NCBI GenBank assembly: GCA_021802655.1
Contig: JAJZRP010000013.1
Span: forward strand, 1-42,016
DNA from: Pseudomonadota bacterium
Lineage (GTDB): Bacteria > Pseudomonadota > Gammaproteobacteria > Burkholderiales > JABEVD01
DNA length: 42,016 bases
Reading direction: 5' to 3'
The position numbers were made by a program, and so were the translations under genes. Positions 23,001 through 37,132 of this stretch are shown in pieces; positions within the stretch are counted from its first letter, which is position 1, and every line of letters starts with the position of its first letter. A model generated the notes under the pieces. It was not told the DNA's origin. It made no database searches and worked only from the letters and a program-made list of their open reading frames with translations.

Positions 23001-23064
23001 CGTGCCGTCGATGTATATGCTGATCGCGGCGGATCACTCGAAGACAGAGACTGTCGAAGCCTAG
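20011..23064 (+). CDS. RND efflux pump permease (HAE1 family, MexB/AcrB-like)
   Basis: The 1017-residue protein starts NFTDIFIKRPVLATVVSLLILV, the family hallmark, and has twelve membrane helices with two large periplasmic loops. LVVDDAIIVVENVNRHME in TM4 holds the paired aspartates of the proton relay. ALTLSPMMCSRFLKG and LISKHGILIVQFANELQ are further HAE motifs. It exports hydrophobic or amphiphilic drugs with proton antiport. The substrate range cannot be deduced, and the marR gene at the operon start suggests induction by aromatic or phenolic ligands. The downstream gene is convergent, 21 bases away, and I see no strong terminator hairpin between them. Confidence 0.95.
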   Translation: MNFTDIFIKRPVLATVVSLLILVLGLRSFGLLPVRQFPVTQDAVVTVTTTYPGADPKLVAGFITTPLENSVAQANGIDYLTSSSTLGASTIMATLRLNYDYNKALTEINTQVNAVLNQLPPGSQQPIITVAIGDTIDSMYIGFHSKVLSTNKITDYLIRVVQPKLQAVEGVQTAEIIGKRQFALRAWLDPAKLAAYHVTPAEVSTALANNDFISAVGRTQGQMVTVNLTANTGLHTVEEFRNLVVKTENGTNVRLGDVARVTLGSENYDTSVGFDGDTAVYIGIQVAPSANLLDVIQGVRKAFPPIAAALPEGLQGKIVYDATKFVNSSIHEVISTLVEALLIVTVVIFLFLGSARSVLIPVIAMPLSLIGTFFIMLVLGYTINLLTLLAMVLAIGLVVDDAIIVVENVNRHMEQGMAPFKAALLSAKELVGPIFAMTVVLVAVYVPIGFMGGLTGALFTEFAFTLAGSVTVSAIIALTLSPMMCSRFLKGHDAENRLVKFIDKQFGTLNAGYQKRLHGVLSSLPVVSVFAVVILTSIYFLYATSKSELAPQEDQGVLISMLTASPDATLAQTQMNSRQVYKVFASYPETDHVFQLDGLQGLNTGIAGMVFKPWDERKRTTMQLMPEIQKKLNGIAGVRAAVFQRPPLPGGGRGMPVQFVIGTTDSYDKLEEVSEELKAKAQASGMFIFLDNDLKIDKPQTSIVIDRDKAALLGLTMKDIGSSLNAMLGEGYINYFSLGGRSYKVIPEVMQQQRLNADQLNDYYVKNSAGTVFPLSTVVSLKTSVVPESVNHFQQLNSATVSGVPMPGVTMGDALATMKRIAGEVLPQGYSIDYAGQSRQYEQESSALLVTFAFALVIIFLALSAQFESFRDPVIVLVSVPMSICGAMIFIALGVGGASLNIYTEVGLVTLIGLISKHGILIVQFANELQRTGKSKLEAIVQGASIRLRPILMTTAAMVLGVLPLVTASGAGAAGRYNMGLVILTGIAIGTLFTLFVVPSMYMLIAADHSKTETVEA

Positions 23065-23085
23065 AAAGGCGTTTATCCCACCTTC

Positions 23086-23688
23086 CTAGGTCCTGACCGG
23101 GTTTCCCCAGCTTTCCTCGAAAAAACGCGATTCCATGGGTTTTCTCGACCTGTCCGCGAGTTCCTTCTCCTTCAATGCCGCATCGAGGATGTCGGGGGAG
23201 GCGGGATGCCCCACTGCGATCATCGACATGCAGACATAACGCTCGGGAATGGAAAAGGCGACTCTTGCTTTCTCTGGATCGAATCCCCCCATCTGATGCG
23301 CGGCAAGATTCAGGGCTGCTGCCTGCAAGACCAGGTTTTCGCTCGCAGCGCCGGTATCGTATTGGCCGAAGCGGTTCGGGGCGTCGTTGAAGTCGAACAG
23401 CGTATCGGCAAGCGAAATCATCAGGACCGGGGCGTTTTTCGCCCAGATCTGGTTTCCCGGAACCAGGCATTCGAATGCTTTTTGCCAGGAAGCTTCGTTG
23501 TCGAATTTGTCCCAGACGATGTAGCGCCATGGCTCGTCCCCGAAGCAGGAAGGCGCCCATCTTGCCGCTTCCAGCAGGGAGAGCAGGTCGCTTCTTGAAA
23601 CCGGTCTGGATGCATCCAGTGCGCGCGGGCTCCAGCGCTTCGCGACGATTTCGTTCACGGGGTGGAGGGTTTTTGCCGGCTTTTGCAT
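23086..23688 (-). CDS. Nitroreductase-family flavoprotein
   Basis: The 200-residue protein has nitroreductase-fold signatures: RWSPRALDASRPVSRSDLLSLLEAARWAPSCFGDEPWRYIV at the N-terminus (the RxSxR phosphate-binding FMN motif), NLVLQAAALNLAAHQMGGFDPEKAR in the middle and MIAVGHPASPD near the C-terminus. Such proteins bind FMN and reduce nitro compounds, quinones or activated alkenes with NAD(P)H. It lies 11 bases after the Old Yellow Enzyme gene and is the last gene of the minus-strand run, so a joint reductive detoxification role is likely. A physiological substrate is not evident. Confidence 0.92.
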   Translation of the reverse strand: MQKPAKTLHPVNEIVAKRWSPRALDASRPVSRSDLLSLLEAARWAPSCFGDEPWRYIVWDKFDNEASWQKAFECLVPGNQIWAKNAPVLMISLADTLFDFNDAPNRFGQYDTGAASENLVLQAAALNLAAHQMGGFDPEKARVAFSIPERYVCMSMIAVGHPASPDILDAALKEKELADRSRKPMESRFFEESWGNPVRT

Positions 23689-23699
23689 GAGGGTTCCTT

Positions 23700-24806
23700 T
23701 CAGCTTTCGATGAGTCGCAGATAGGGATGGGGTTCGGATCCCGGATAGTCCGTGTAGCCTTCCATCCCATCCCCGTAGAAGGTTTCAGGATCGGGTTCGT
23801 TGAGTGGACTGTTCAGCTTGAATCGTTCGGCAAGATCCGGATTGGCAATGAAGAGCCGTCCGAAAGATACCAGATCGGCCCCTTCGTTCTCCAGGATCAT
23901 TTCGGCTTTTGCCTGATCGAACCTGCCGCCTGCGATCATCTTCCCCTTGAAGTACGGCCTGAAGCGTTGCGCATTGTCCTTGAGCACGTCGCCTTCCTTG
24001 AGGTCGTCTTCCAGAGGCTCTGTCATGTGGAGATAGGCAATGCCCATTTCGCTCAAACCGGATACCGCCTTGGTGAATACGATCATGGGATCGGCGTCTA
24101 TCATGCCGAAATCGCGGTTCGAAGGAGAGAGTTTCACGCCAACCCTGTCCTCTCCCCATATTTTCGACACGGCTTCGGCAATCTCGAAGAGGAAGCGGCA
24201 GCGGTTCGCGCTGAGGCCCCCGTACTGGTCGCGCCGGATATTGCTTCCGGTCTGCAGGAACTGGTCGATGAGGTAGCCGCTCCCTGCCTGCAGTTCCACT
24301 CCGTCGAAACCGGCGTCCAGGGCATTTTTCGCGGCATGCGCGAATTCGCCGACGATTGCCCGAATTTCTCCGGCCTCGATCATCCGCGGAACGGGGAATT
24401 TCTGGAATCCGTCAGGCGTTTTGATCCTGCCGAAGGCGGCGATGGCCGATGGCGCTATGGGAAGTTTTCCTCCGAGAAGATGGGGGCTGGATACCCTGCC
24501 GCAATGCCAGAGTTGGGCGAATATCCTGCCGCCCTTTTCGTGCACGGCATCCACGACGCGCTTCCAGCCCTCGATTTGGGCTTCGCTTTGGAGCCCGGGC
24601 GAGTTTTCGAGACCCTTGCCCATCGGAGAGATCCAGGCGCCTTCGGAGACGATCAGCCCCGCCGTTGCCCGCTGGGCATAATACTGCGCGTTGAGGTTCC
24701 CCATCACGCCTTCAACATCTGCGCGCGTGCGCGCCATCGGCGCCATGACGATGCGGTTTGGAAGTATAAGATCCCCCATCTGGATGGGGGAAAAAAGGTT
24801 CGCCAT
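23700..24806 (-). CDS. Old Yellow Enzyme-family FMN oxidoreductase with altered active-site pair
   Basis: The 368-residue TIM-barrel protein begins NLFSPIQMGDLILPNRIVMAPM and contains IFAQLWHCGRVSSPHLLGG and DQYGGLSANRCRFLFEIAEAV, as in NemA and PETN reductase. Those enzymes hold the substrate with His-His or His-Asn in an HSAHGYL segment. Here the aligned segment reads LQAGSGYL, so the two positions are Gln173 and Ser176, while the proton-donating Tyr178 is kept. The nucleotide reading (CAG GCA GGG AGC) is clear and in frame. It may act on unusual ligands or have reduced enone activity. It precedes the nitroreductase gene by 11 bases. Confidence 0.88.
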   Translation of the reverse strand: MANLFSPIQMGDLILPNRIVMAPMARTRADVEGVMGNLNAQYYAQRATAGLIVSEGAWISPMGKGLENSPGLQSEAQIEGWKRVVDAVHEKGGRIFAQLWHCGRVSSPHLLGGKLPIAPSAIAAFGRIKTPDGFQKFPVPRMIEAGEIRAIVGEFAHAAKNALDAGFDGVELQAGSGYLIDQFLQTGSNIRRDQYGGLSANRCRFLFEIAEAVSKIWGEDRVGVKLSPSNRDFGMIDADPMIVFTKAVSGLSEMGIAYLHMTEPLEDDLKEGDVLKDNAQRFRPYFKGKMIAGGRFDQAKAEMILENEGADLVSFGRLFIANPDLAERFKLNSPLNEPDPETFYGDGMEGYTDYPGSEPHPYLRLIES

Positions 24807-24898
24807 GTCAGTCTTTCAGATCGAAAAGAAGAACTTCCTCCGACCCTTCGAGGCGGATTTCGTCTTCCACGACCTTTCCCCGCTTTTGCGCACAACGA

Positions 24899-25258
24899 TC
24901 ATGCCGTGCTCCCGATGTCCCGCCTCACGCCATCCATGTCGAGCGATTTCGCCTGCCTGAGCACGTCTTCCAGGATCGGGGGAGGAGGGGCTCCCGCCTC
25001 CTTGAATACCAGGATTTTCTCGCGGAACACCAGCAGGGAGGGGACCGCCTTGATTTCGAATTCCTTGGCGAGGTCGGGTTCCCTGTCCGCGTTGACTTTC
25101 CCGAAAGAAACATCGGGGAAGCGCTCCGCTGCGCTTTCGAAGACCGGGGCGAAGGACTGGCAGACTTCGCACCATGAAGCATAGAATTGGACGATGACGA
25201 TATCGTTGCTGACGACTTCGTGTTCGAGGCCGAATGGAGTCAATTCCTTGATGGGCAT
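24899..25258 (-). CDS. Thioredoxin-like protein
   Basis: The 119-residue protein has the thioredoxin fold with the redox motif WCEVC (Cys30 and Cys33), then KVNADREPDLAKEFEIKAVPSLLVF, which includes the cis-proline (AVPS). The CEVC active site differs from the CGPC of housekeeping thioredoxin, so its redox potential may differ. The ATG at 25258 is preferred over an upstream in-frame ATG that would add 37 residues of non-thioredoxin sequence. It probably serves general disulfide reduction or a nearby oxidoreductase. The 92-base gap to the Old Yellow Enzyme gene contains only a possible 20-codon reading frame (24808-24870) and no clear gene. Confidence 0.88.
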   Translation of the reverse strand: MPIKELTPFGLEHEVVSNDIVIVQFYASWCEVCQSFAPVFESAAERFPDVSFGKVNADREPDLAKEFEIKAVPSLLVFREKILVFKEAGAPPPPILEDVLRQAKSLDMDGVRRDIGSTA

Positions 25259-25292
25259 GGGGTTTTTCCGTTCTGTCTGATGTGCTTCTAGT

Positions 25293-26641
25293 CTAGCATG
25301 ATGGAAGGGTCGATTCCATGAGGGAAAGCAAAACATTCGCCTTGTGGCGGATTTCCTGGTATTCGGCATCCCGTTCGGAATCTGCGACGATTCCGCCTCC
25401 GGCCCAAAGGTTTATTTTGTTTCCGGATGCGGCCAGGGTTCTGATCATGATGCTGCTGTCCATGTTCCCGTCGAAGCCGATTCTGGCCATGGCGCCGCAA
25501 TAGGGTCCGCGCCTGAAAGGCTCGAGCTCTTCTATGATTTCCATGGCGCGGATTTTCGGGGCGCCGGTGATAGAGCCTCCCGGAAAGGTGCTTTTCAAGA
25601 GGGAGATGGCGTCGTGCGATGCATCGAGATGCCCGCTTATCGTGCTGACCATGTGGTGCACCGAGGCGAAGTGCTCGATCTCGAAAAGCTTCTCTACCCT
25701 GACCGTTCCGGTTGCGCAGACTTTTCCAAGGTCGTTTCTCAGAAGATCGACGATCATGAGATTTTCCGCCCTGTCCTTGGGGCTTTCCGCAAGAGATTGG
25801 GCAAGGCGCGCATCTTCCATGGGATCGATTGACCTCGGGCGGGTTCCCTTGATGGGTTCGGTTTGCACCCGGCTACCACGAAGTTCCAGAAAGCGCTCCG
25901 GGGATGCGCTCAATATCCGGCAGTGCGGATTGGAAAAATAGGCCGAATAAGGCGCCGGGCTCGCTTTTCTCAAGGCGCGGTAGAGCGTCCAGGGATCTCC
26001 CGTGTAGGGAGCTTGGAAGCGTTGCGCCAGGTTCGCCTGGTAGCAGTCGCCGGATGTTATGTATCCCTTTATTTTCGCGAAAGCGATTCCGTACTCGTCG
26101 AAGGGCGGCGCAGCTTCGATTTTTCCGGTCAGCCTGAAGGCTTCCTTCCGGGGATGTTTGGCAGGAGAAGATAGCCTTGCGAGAAGCTCCTTCCAGATGC
26201 GTCTTGTCTCCGGATCGCGGCAGTTCGCTGCGAGATGCGTGGTTTTTTCCAGATGATCTACGACTATTGCCCAGTCGTAGATGCCCATCACAAGATCGGG
26301 AAAATCGATTTCCTTTCCCATGCTATCGATGCCGTTGAGCGCAAGCCCCAGGTCGTAGCCGAAATAGCCGATAGCCCCTCCCATGAAGGGAAGCGGATTT
26401 TCCCTTTCGAGGGGGAGCAGCATCTTTCTGAGGAGATCGAAAGGATCTTCCATGGAAAGTGTATTGCCGCTCCTGTCTGAAATTTCCGTTCTGCCGTTCT
26501 TCGTGACCAGGGTGGCGAAAGGCGCGGCGGCAAGGATGTCGTAACGCCCGAGGCCTGCGCTGTCGAGAAAAACCGGCCAGGGCAGATCCGAAATCGTCTC
26601 GAAAAGGTCGGGGACGCTTTCTGGATAGGGGATTTCAACGA

Positions 26642-26645
<4 letters not shown>
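25293..26645 (-). CDS. pabB: Aminodeoxychorismate synthase component I
   Basis: The 450-residue protein is a chorismate-utilising enzyme with an N-terminal anthranilate synthase-like region and the catalytic domain from about residue 190. It has the EPIKGTRPRS motif bearing the lysine that distinguishes PabB, ENLMIVDLLRNDLGKV, and GGSITGAPKIRAMEIIEELE. With a PabA glutaminase it makes 4-amino-4-deoxychorismate for folate. The start is TTG, and the TTGA junction overlaps the hrpA stop. No C-terminal aminotransferase (PabC) fusion is present. Neither pabA nor pabC lies in the window. Confidence 0.93.
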
Positions 26646-30205
<3,560 letters not shown>

Positions 30206-30208
30206 GTG

Positions 30209-30820
30209 TCAATCCAGGTGGGCTGCGAGCGTGGACCCGAGCACGCGGCGCACGATCAGCACGATCAGCAATGCCGAAAGGAAGCCTGCAACAACATCGG
30301 CGGGAAAATGCGCGCCCAGGCAGATTCTGGAGAGCCCCGCCCAGACCACGAAAAATACGCCGAACCGCCTGAAATTCAGGCTCAGCATCGGCCAGAGGCT
30401 GGCTATGGTGAGCATCGCGAAAGAGGCGTGGCCGGAGGGCAGGCTGTGATGGTATTCCGGCCTTCCGAAAACATGCACGGAAGAAGGCGGAAGAGCGAGC
30501 AAAGGCCTGGGGAAATCGAGCCAGGGTTTGACGAGGCCGAGCATCTGTCCGTCCAGCATGTAGGCGATGCAGAATACCGAGATCGTCATGAGCCACCGCA
30601 CCGCTTTTTTCCTCGCCATGTCGGGATGCTCGAACCCGGTGCCGGACAGGCTTCCTATCGCGAAAAGGCAGGCGAAACCGAGATAGACCGGGAAATTGCC
30701 GTGCCCGGCGAGCAGGGTGCCGAGCATCATGAACCTGTCCGTGAAGGCGGTATGGGCGCCGTTGATGGCATGGAAAAGCCAGATATTGGCGCCTCCCCAG
30801 TCGTAGAGGATTGCCTTCAT
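30209..30820 (-). CDS. PAP2-family membrane phosphatase (second copy)
   Basis: The 203-residue protein has PAP2 motifs KPWLDFPRP, HSLPSGHASFAM and SRICLGAHFPAD among about five or six membrane helices. It is longer than the PAP2 protein at 2387-2905 and shares little sequence beyond the motifs. The family dephosphorylates lipid phosphates, so a role in undecaprenyl pyrophosphate or phosphatidylglycerophosphate turnover is possible. The ATG at 30820 forms an ATGA overlap with the stop of the DUF4337 gene. A longer in-frame start further upstream would run 69 bases into that gene and is less likely. Confidence 0.9.
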   Translation of the reverse strand: MKAILYDWGGANIWLFHAINGAHTAFTDRFMMLGTLLAGHGNFPVYLGFACLFAIGSLSGTGFEHPDMARKKAVRWLMTISVFCIAYMLDGQMLGLVKPWLDFPRPLLALPPSSVHVFGRPEYHHSLPSGHASFAMLTIASLWPMLSLNFRRFGVFFVVWAGLSRICLGAHFPADVVAGFLSALLIVLIVRRVLGSTLAAHLD

Positions 30821-31386
30821 CCGGCGAGCGCCATCGCCCACAGGGTGATTCCGCCCAATGCGGAAATGATGGCCACGACGAAAAGCCACTTTTTCCTGGT
30901 GAGGGCGGTGATCGACGCGAGCGAAATGGCGATCTGGATCAGGGTCATGGCTTGCGCGAGTTTATGGTGCGGGTGCATCATCTCGTCGCTTTGCTCGTTC
31001 GCCTTCCTGGATTCCTCTTCGAGCTGGTCGGCCTTCTGCTTGATGTCCTGTTTCTCGGCCTTGTATTTTTCGATCTGTTGCCTGTAATGGTCGGCTTTTT
31101 TGGGGTCTGCGAGATCGGAGGCGAGCTCCATCAAATGTCCCTTGTTGCTGACCGCCTGATAATAGTTCCACTGGTCTGAAGCCTGGGTCTTTTTCAGTAC
31201 GGCCTCGTTCTTGAACAGCATCGCCTTGTTTTGCGTGTCGCCCCCCTGGTAGCTCACGATCGCGCCGATCGAGGCGAGGATTGCGGTGAAGATCGCGATC
31301 TGCTGCGCAAGAGCAGAGCCGCCATGGGCTTCGTGCTCGATCTGGTGGGTTTCGGGTCCGTGTACGTGAAAGCCGTGTTCTGACAT
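30817..31386 (-). CDS. DUF4337-family membrane protein
   Basis: The 189-residue protein matches DUF4337: a His-rich cytoplasmic N-terminus, one membrane helix (AQQIAIFTAILASIGAIVSYQG), and QNKAMLFKNEAVLKKTQASDQWNYYQA. A charged helical middle follows (EKYKAEKQDIKQKADQLEEESRKANEQ, probably coiled coil), then two C-terminal helices. The function of the family is unknown. GGAGA lies 6-7 bases before the ATG. It is the first gene of the minus-strand run and overlaps the PAP2 gene by four bases. It is divergent from the antiporter gene, with which it shares a 65-bp control region. Confidence 0.85.
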   Translation of the reverse strand: MSEHGFHVHGPETHQIEHEAHGGSALAQQIAIFTAILASIGAIVSYQGGDTQNKAMLFKNEAVLKKTQASDQWNYYQAVSNKGHLMELASDLADPKKADHYRQQIEKYKAEKQDIKQKADQLEEESRKANEQSDEMMHPHHKLAQAMTLIQIAISLASITALTRKKWLFVVAIISALGGITLWAMALAG

Positions 31387-31451
31387 CTGGTCTCCATTTC
31401 AAGGTGTTCTGCATTATTATACCGAATGTGAACCCCGCTTCCGGCAATGAC

Positions 31452-32687
31452 ATGGATCTTTTCGAAATATCAGGAATACTGCTGAGCGCTGCGGCGCTCG
31501 GAAGCTATGTCAACGACAGGTGGATCGGGCTGCCCTCCTCGATCGGACTGATGCTGCTTGCCATGGGGGCGGGTTTTGTCGGGCTTGCGCTCGAAGGCGT
31601 GGGGCTTGTCGACATCGCTCCGGTCGATGCTTTTTTGAGGCACATCGATTTCAGCGAGACAGTGTTTCACGGCATGCTCTCCTTTCTGCTCTTCGCAGGG
31701 GCTTCCCAGATCAGCGTGAACGATCTGCGAAGCGCCAAGCTCCCCATAGCGATCACGGCGACGATCAGCACGCTGATTTCCACCCTGCTGATCGGCATGG
31801 TCTTCTATCTTCTGGCACAGGCGATGGGCTTTCCCCGGGTGAGTCTCTTTTATGCCATGCTTTTCGGGGCGATCCTCTCCCCCACGGACCCCATCGCGGT
31901 GATCGGCGTCATCAAGAAGATGAATGCGCCCAAGGCGATAGAAACCAAGATCGCGGGCGAGTCCCTTTTCAACGACGGCGTCGCGATCGTGTTCTACCTG
32001 ACGATACTGGAACTCATCTCGGGAGGGGCGGAGCCCACCTTCGCCAGGGCTCTGGAACTTCTGCTGCAGGAGGCGGGTGGAGGGCTCATTATCGGCTGGG
32101 TTATAGGCTGGGTTGCCCACAGGATGCTCTCGAAAGTCGAAACTTACCAGTCCGAACTGCTGATCACGCTGGCGGTGGCATCCGGCGGCTACCTGCTTGC
32201 CGAGAAGCTGCATGTTTCAGCGCCGATCGCGATGGTGGTGTCCGGAATCCTGATCGGCAACAGGGGGCGGGATGCCCTTTCCGCAAGAAAGCGGGAGCAT
32301 ATCGACTCCTTCTGGGAACTGGTGGACGAAATACTGAATGCGGTGCTGTTCATGCTTATCGGGCTCGAAATGATGGTGATCAAAATCGATCGGACGATCG
32401 CGCTGCTCGGTATTTTGTGTGTGCCGGTGGCGCTTTCGGCGCGCTTTGTCAGCATCGCGATTCCCGTGCAGCTGATGAAACCGTTCTATGCCTTCCAGAG
32501 GGGAACGAGCGCGGTCATGACCTGGGGTGGATTGCGCGGCGCGCTTTCGATCGCCATGGTTCTCGCGCTCGCCCGCCAGGACATCAAAACGGTTTTCCTG
32601 CCCTGCGTCTATTTCGTCGCCGTATTCTCCATCGCGGTGCAGGGGATGACGTTTAGCCGCCTGCTGAAGAAATATGACATGGCCTGA
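31452..32687 (+). CDS. CPA1-type cation:proton antiporter (NhaP-like)
   Basis: The 411-residue integral membrane protein has about twelve helices with CPA1 signatures: AILSPTDPIAVIGVIKK in the core, then GESLFNDGVAIVFYL, which contains the Asn-Asp ion-binding pair, and TWGGLRGALSIAMVLAL near the C-terminus. It exchanges Na+ or K+ for protons. I start at ATG 31452, right before the first membrane helix. No convincing Shine-Dalgarno precedes it, and upstream GTG 31428 is an alternative. There is no regulatory C-terminal domain. The exact ion cannot be told from sequence. Confidence 0.9.
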   Translation: MDLFEISGILLSAAALGSYVNDRWIGLPSSIGLMLLAMGAGFVGLALEGVGLVDIAPVDAFLRHIDFSETVFHGMLSFLLFAGASQISVNDLRSAKLPIAITATISTLISTLLIGMVFYLLAQAMGFPRVSLFYAMLFGAILSPTDPIAVIGVIKKMNAPKAIETKIAGESLFNDGVAIVFYLTILELISGGAEPTFARALELLLQEAGGGLIIGWVIGWVAHRMLSKVETYQSELLITLAVASGGYLLAEKLHVSAPIAMVVSGILIGNRGRDALSARKREHIDSFWELVDEILNAVLFMLIGLEMMVIKIDRTIALLGILCVPVALSARFVSIAIPVQLMKPFYAFQRGTSAVMTWGGLRGALSIAMVLALARQDIKTVFLPCVYFVAVFSIAVQGMTFSRLLKKYDMA

Positions 32688-32749
32688 AGCGCCGCCGGAT
32701 CCTGGCGTTTGGTGTTAGAATCGAGGTCTGCCGTTTCCCGACTTCCGCC

Positions 32750-34726
32750 ATGTTCTCCAAGCTCAATCCATCGCAATCTTCAGCCGTCAGGCATATCGAC
32801 GGCCCGCTCCTGGTGCTCGCCGGCGCGGGGAGCGGAAAGACCCGCGTGATCACGCACAAGATCGCCTACCTGATCGAGGAATGCGGCTATGCCCCTTCCC
32901 ATATCGCAGCGATCACCTTCACCAACAAGGCGGCGAAAGAAATGCAGGAGCGGGTGGGGAAACTGCTCAGGGGAAGCGGAAAAGGGCTGACCCTGTCGAC
33001 ATTCCATTCGCTGGGGCTTGCCATGGTGAGGAGCGAATCGGAAAAGCTCGGACTCAAGTCGCGCTTTTCCATCCTCGATTCCGCGGATGCATCAGGCATC
33101 CTGATGGAGCTTTACAGGACCACGGACAAGAAACTGGTGAGGTCGCTCGCCTCGCGGATCTCGGGATGGAAAAACAATCTCGTCTCCCCCGATGCCGCCC
33201 TCTCCGGCGCAGGGGACGAAGAAGAGCGCCTGATGGCGCGCGTTTACCGCGATTACCAGGCCACCCTGCAGGCTTATCAGGCGGTCGACTTCGACGACCT
33301 CATCAGGCTTCCGGTCGAGCTTCTCGCCGATGATCGCGAGGCGCTGGAAAAGTGGCAGGGAAGGCTGCGCTATCTCCTGATAGACGAATACCAGGACACC
33401 AACCTCTCCCAGTACCGCCTGATCAAGCTCCTGGCGGGATCAAGAGGCGCGTTCACTGCTGTGGGGGACGACGACCAGGCGATCTACGCCTGGAGGGGCG
33501 CCTCCAAGGAGAACATCGCCGAGCTGAGCCGCGATTACCCCAATCTGGAAGTGATCAAGCTGGAGCAGAACTACCGCTCCACCGTCAGGATACTGAAGGC
33601 CGCCAACAGCCTGATTTCCAACAATCCCAAGCTCTTCGAGAAAAAACTCTGGTCGGATCTCGGGCACGGAGAGCCGATCAGGGTCGTTGCCGCAAGGGAC
33701 GATGAGCACGAGGCGGAAAGCGTGGCGAGGTCCCTGCTCGCGCACAAGTTCGAGCACAGGGGAAAGTTTTCAGATTACGCCATCCTCTACCGGGGCAACC
33801 ACCAGGCGAGGCTCTTCGAGCAATATCTGCGCGAGGAGAAGGTGCCTTACCGGGTCAGCGGCGGCCTTTCCTTCTTCGACCGAAGCGAGATCAAGGATAT
33901 CATCGCCTACCTGAGGCTGCTTGTGAATCCTGACGACGATCCCGCCTTCGTGCGCGCGGTGACCACCCCGAAGCGCGGCGTGGGGAACCAGACCCTGGAA
34001 GCGCTGGGGCGCTATGCGGGGAAGCGGCATGCAAGCATGTTCGAGGCGGCTTTCGAGGCGGGATTTGCCCACGAGATTTCGGAAAAGCAGCTGGAGCCAT
34101 TGCTCGCCTTCTGCAATTTCATCAATAATCTGCAATTCGAAGCCGAGAAGGCGCCTGCCGGGGAGGTCATCGACGCTCTCTTGAAGGCGATAGGCTACGA
34201 AGCCTACCTTTTCGATTCCGACGAGGCGAGGCAGGCGAAATCGAAATGGGAAAACGTGACCGATTTTTCTTCCTGGATCGCGAAGAAGGGGGAGGAGGAC
34301 GGCAAGAATCTGGTCGAACTCACACAGACGATCACGCTCATGAACCTGCTGGATCGGCAGGAGGAAGGTTACGATGCGGTGCAGCTCTCCACCCTGCATG
34401 CCGCGAAGGGGCTGGAATTCAGGCATGTTTTTCTGGTCGGGGTGGAGGAGGGGATACTGCCGCACCAGGAATCCATGGGCGAATCGGGCATCGAGGAAGA
34501 GCGGCGCCTGATGTACGTGGGGGTGACAAGAGCGAGGGACAGTCTCTCCATCAGCTATTGCCAGAAGCGCAAGCGGGCGAAGGAGATTCAGGTTTGCGAG
34601 CCCAGCCGGTTCATCGCCGAAATGGGGGAAGACCTGAAGTTCTCCGGCACGACCGTCACGAAGTCGATGGGAAAGGAGAAGCTCGCCATGCTCAAATCGG
34701 CGCTTGCGGGAAACGGATCAACATGA
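32750..34726 (+). CDS. rep: ATP-dependent DNA helicase Rep
   Basis: The 658-residue SF1A helicase has Walker A AGAGSGKT (residues 24-31), LLIDEYQDTNLSQYRL (motif II), GDDDQAIYAWRGA (motif III), EQNYRST (motif IV) and VTRARDSLSISYC (motif VI). Overall length and the QLSTLHAAKGLEFRHVFLVG context match Rep (673 residues in E. coli) better than UvrD or PcrA, which carry longer C-termini. It clears proteins ahead of replication forks. The gene leads a plus-strand group, with ridA 12 bases downstream. Confidence 0.93.
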   Translation: MFSKLNPSQSSAVRHIDGPLLVLAGAGSGKTRVITHKIAYLIEECGYAPSHIAAITFTNKAAKEMQERVGKLLRGSGKGLTLSTFHSLGLAMVRSESEKLGLKSRFSILDSADASGILMELYRTTDKKLVRSLASRISGWKNNLVSPDAALSGAGDEEERLMARVYRDYQATLQAYQAVDFDDLIRLPVELLADDREALEKWQGRLRYLLIDEYQDTNLSQYRLIKLLAGSRGAFTAVGDDDQAIYAWRGASKENIAELSRDYPNLEVIKLEQNYRSTVRILKAANSLISNNPKLFEKKLWSDLGHGEPIRVVAARDDEHEAESVARSLLAHKFEHRGKFSDYAILYRGNHQARLFEQYLREEKVPYRVSGGLSFFDRSEIKDIIAYLRLLVNPDDDPAFVRAVTTPKRGVGNQTLEALGRYAGKRHASMFEAAFEAGFAHEISEKQLEPLLAFCNFINNLQFEAEKAPAGEVIDALLKAIGYEAYLFDSDEARQAKSKWENVTDFSSWIAKKGEEDGKNLVELTQTITLMNLLDRQEEGYDAVQLSTLHAAKGLEFRHVFLVGVEEGILPHQESMGESGIEEERRLMYVGVTRARDSLSISYCQKRKRAKEIQVCEPSRFIAEMGEDLKFSGTTVTKSMGKEKLAMLKSALAGNGST

Positions 34727-34738
34727 AAGGAAAAATAA

Positions 34739-35140
34739 ATGACGAAACAGATCATCAGCACAATTGACGCGCCCGGGGCGATCGGCACCTATTCCCAGGC
34801 CGTGCGCGCCAAGGACACGGTATATCTTTCCGGGCAGATCGGACTCGATCCTGCCACCATGCAGCTCGAGGAAGGGGTGGAAGCGCAGATCCATCGGGTT
34901 TTCAAGAATCTCTCGGCAGTCGCCAAGGCATGCGGCGGGTCCCTCGGCAATCTCGTCAAGCTCAACGTTTACATGACCGACCTCTCCCATTTTCCCAGGC
35001 TCAACGAGATCATGGGGAGCTATTTCGCCGAGCCCTATCCCGCCCGCGCTGCGGTCGGGGTGGCGAGCCTTCCGAAAGGGGCGCAGGTCGAAATGGACGG
35101 CATCCTCGTTCTCGGCATGGGCGATACGGACAAGGACTGA
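34739..35140 (+). CDS. ridA: RidA-family enamine/imine deaminase
   Basis: The 133-residue protein is a canonical RidA (YjgF/YER057c/UK114): [22 protein letters not shown] at the N-terminus, [13 protein letters not shown] in the middle, and the C-terminal [22 protein letters not shown]. The arginine in that last segment (Arg102 or nearby) is the substrate-binding Arg, and the Glu in AQVEMD is conserved. It hydrolyses reactive 2-aminoacrylate and related enamines, protecting PLP enzymes. AAGGAAAAAT lies before the ATG. Its stop is immediately followed by the recG GTG. Confidence 0.95.
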   Translation: MTKQIISTIDAPGAIGTYSQAVRAKDTVYLSGQIGLDPATMQLEEGVEAQIHRVFKNLSAVAKACGGSLGNLVKLNVYMTDLSHFPRLNEIMGSYFAEPYPARAAVGVASLPKGAQVEMDGILVLGMGDTDKD

Positions 35141-37128
<1,988 letters not shown>

Positions 37129-37132
<4 letters not shown>

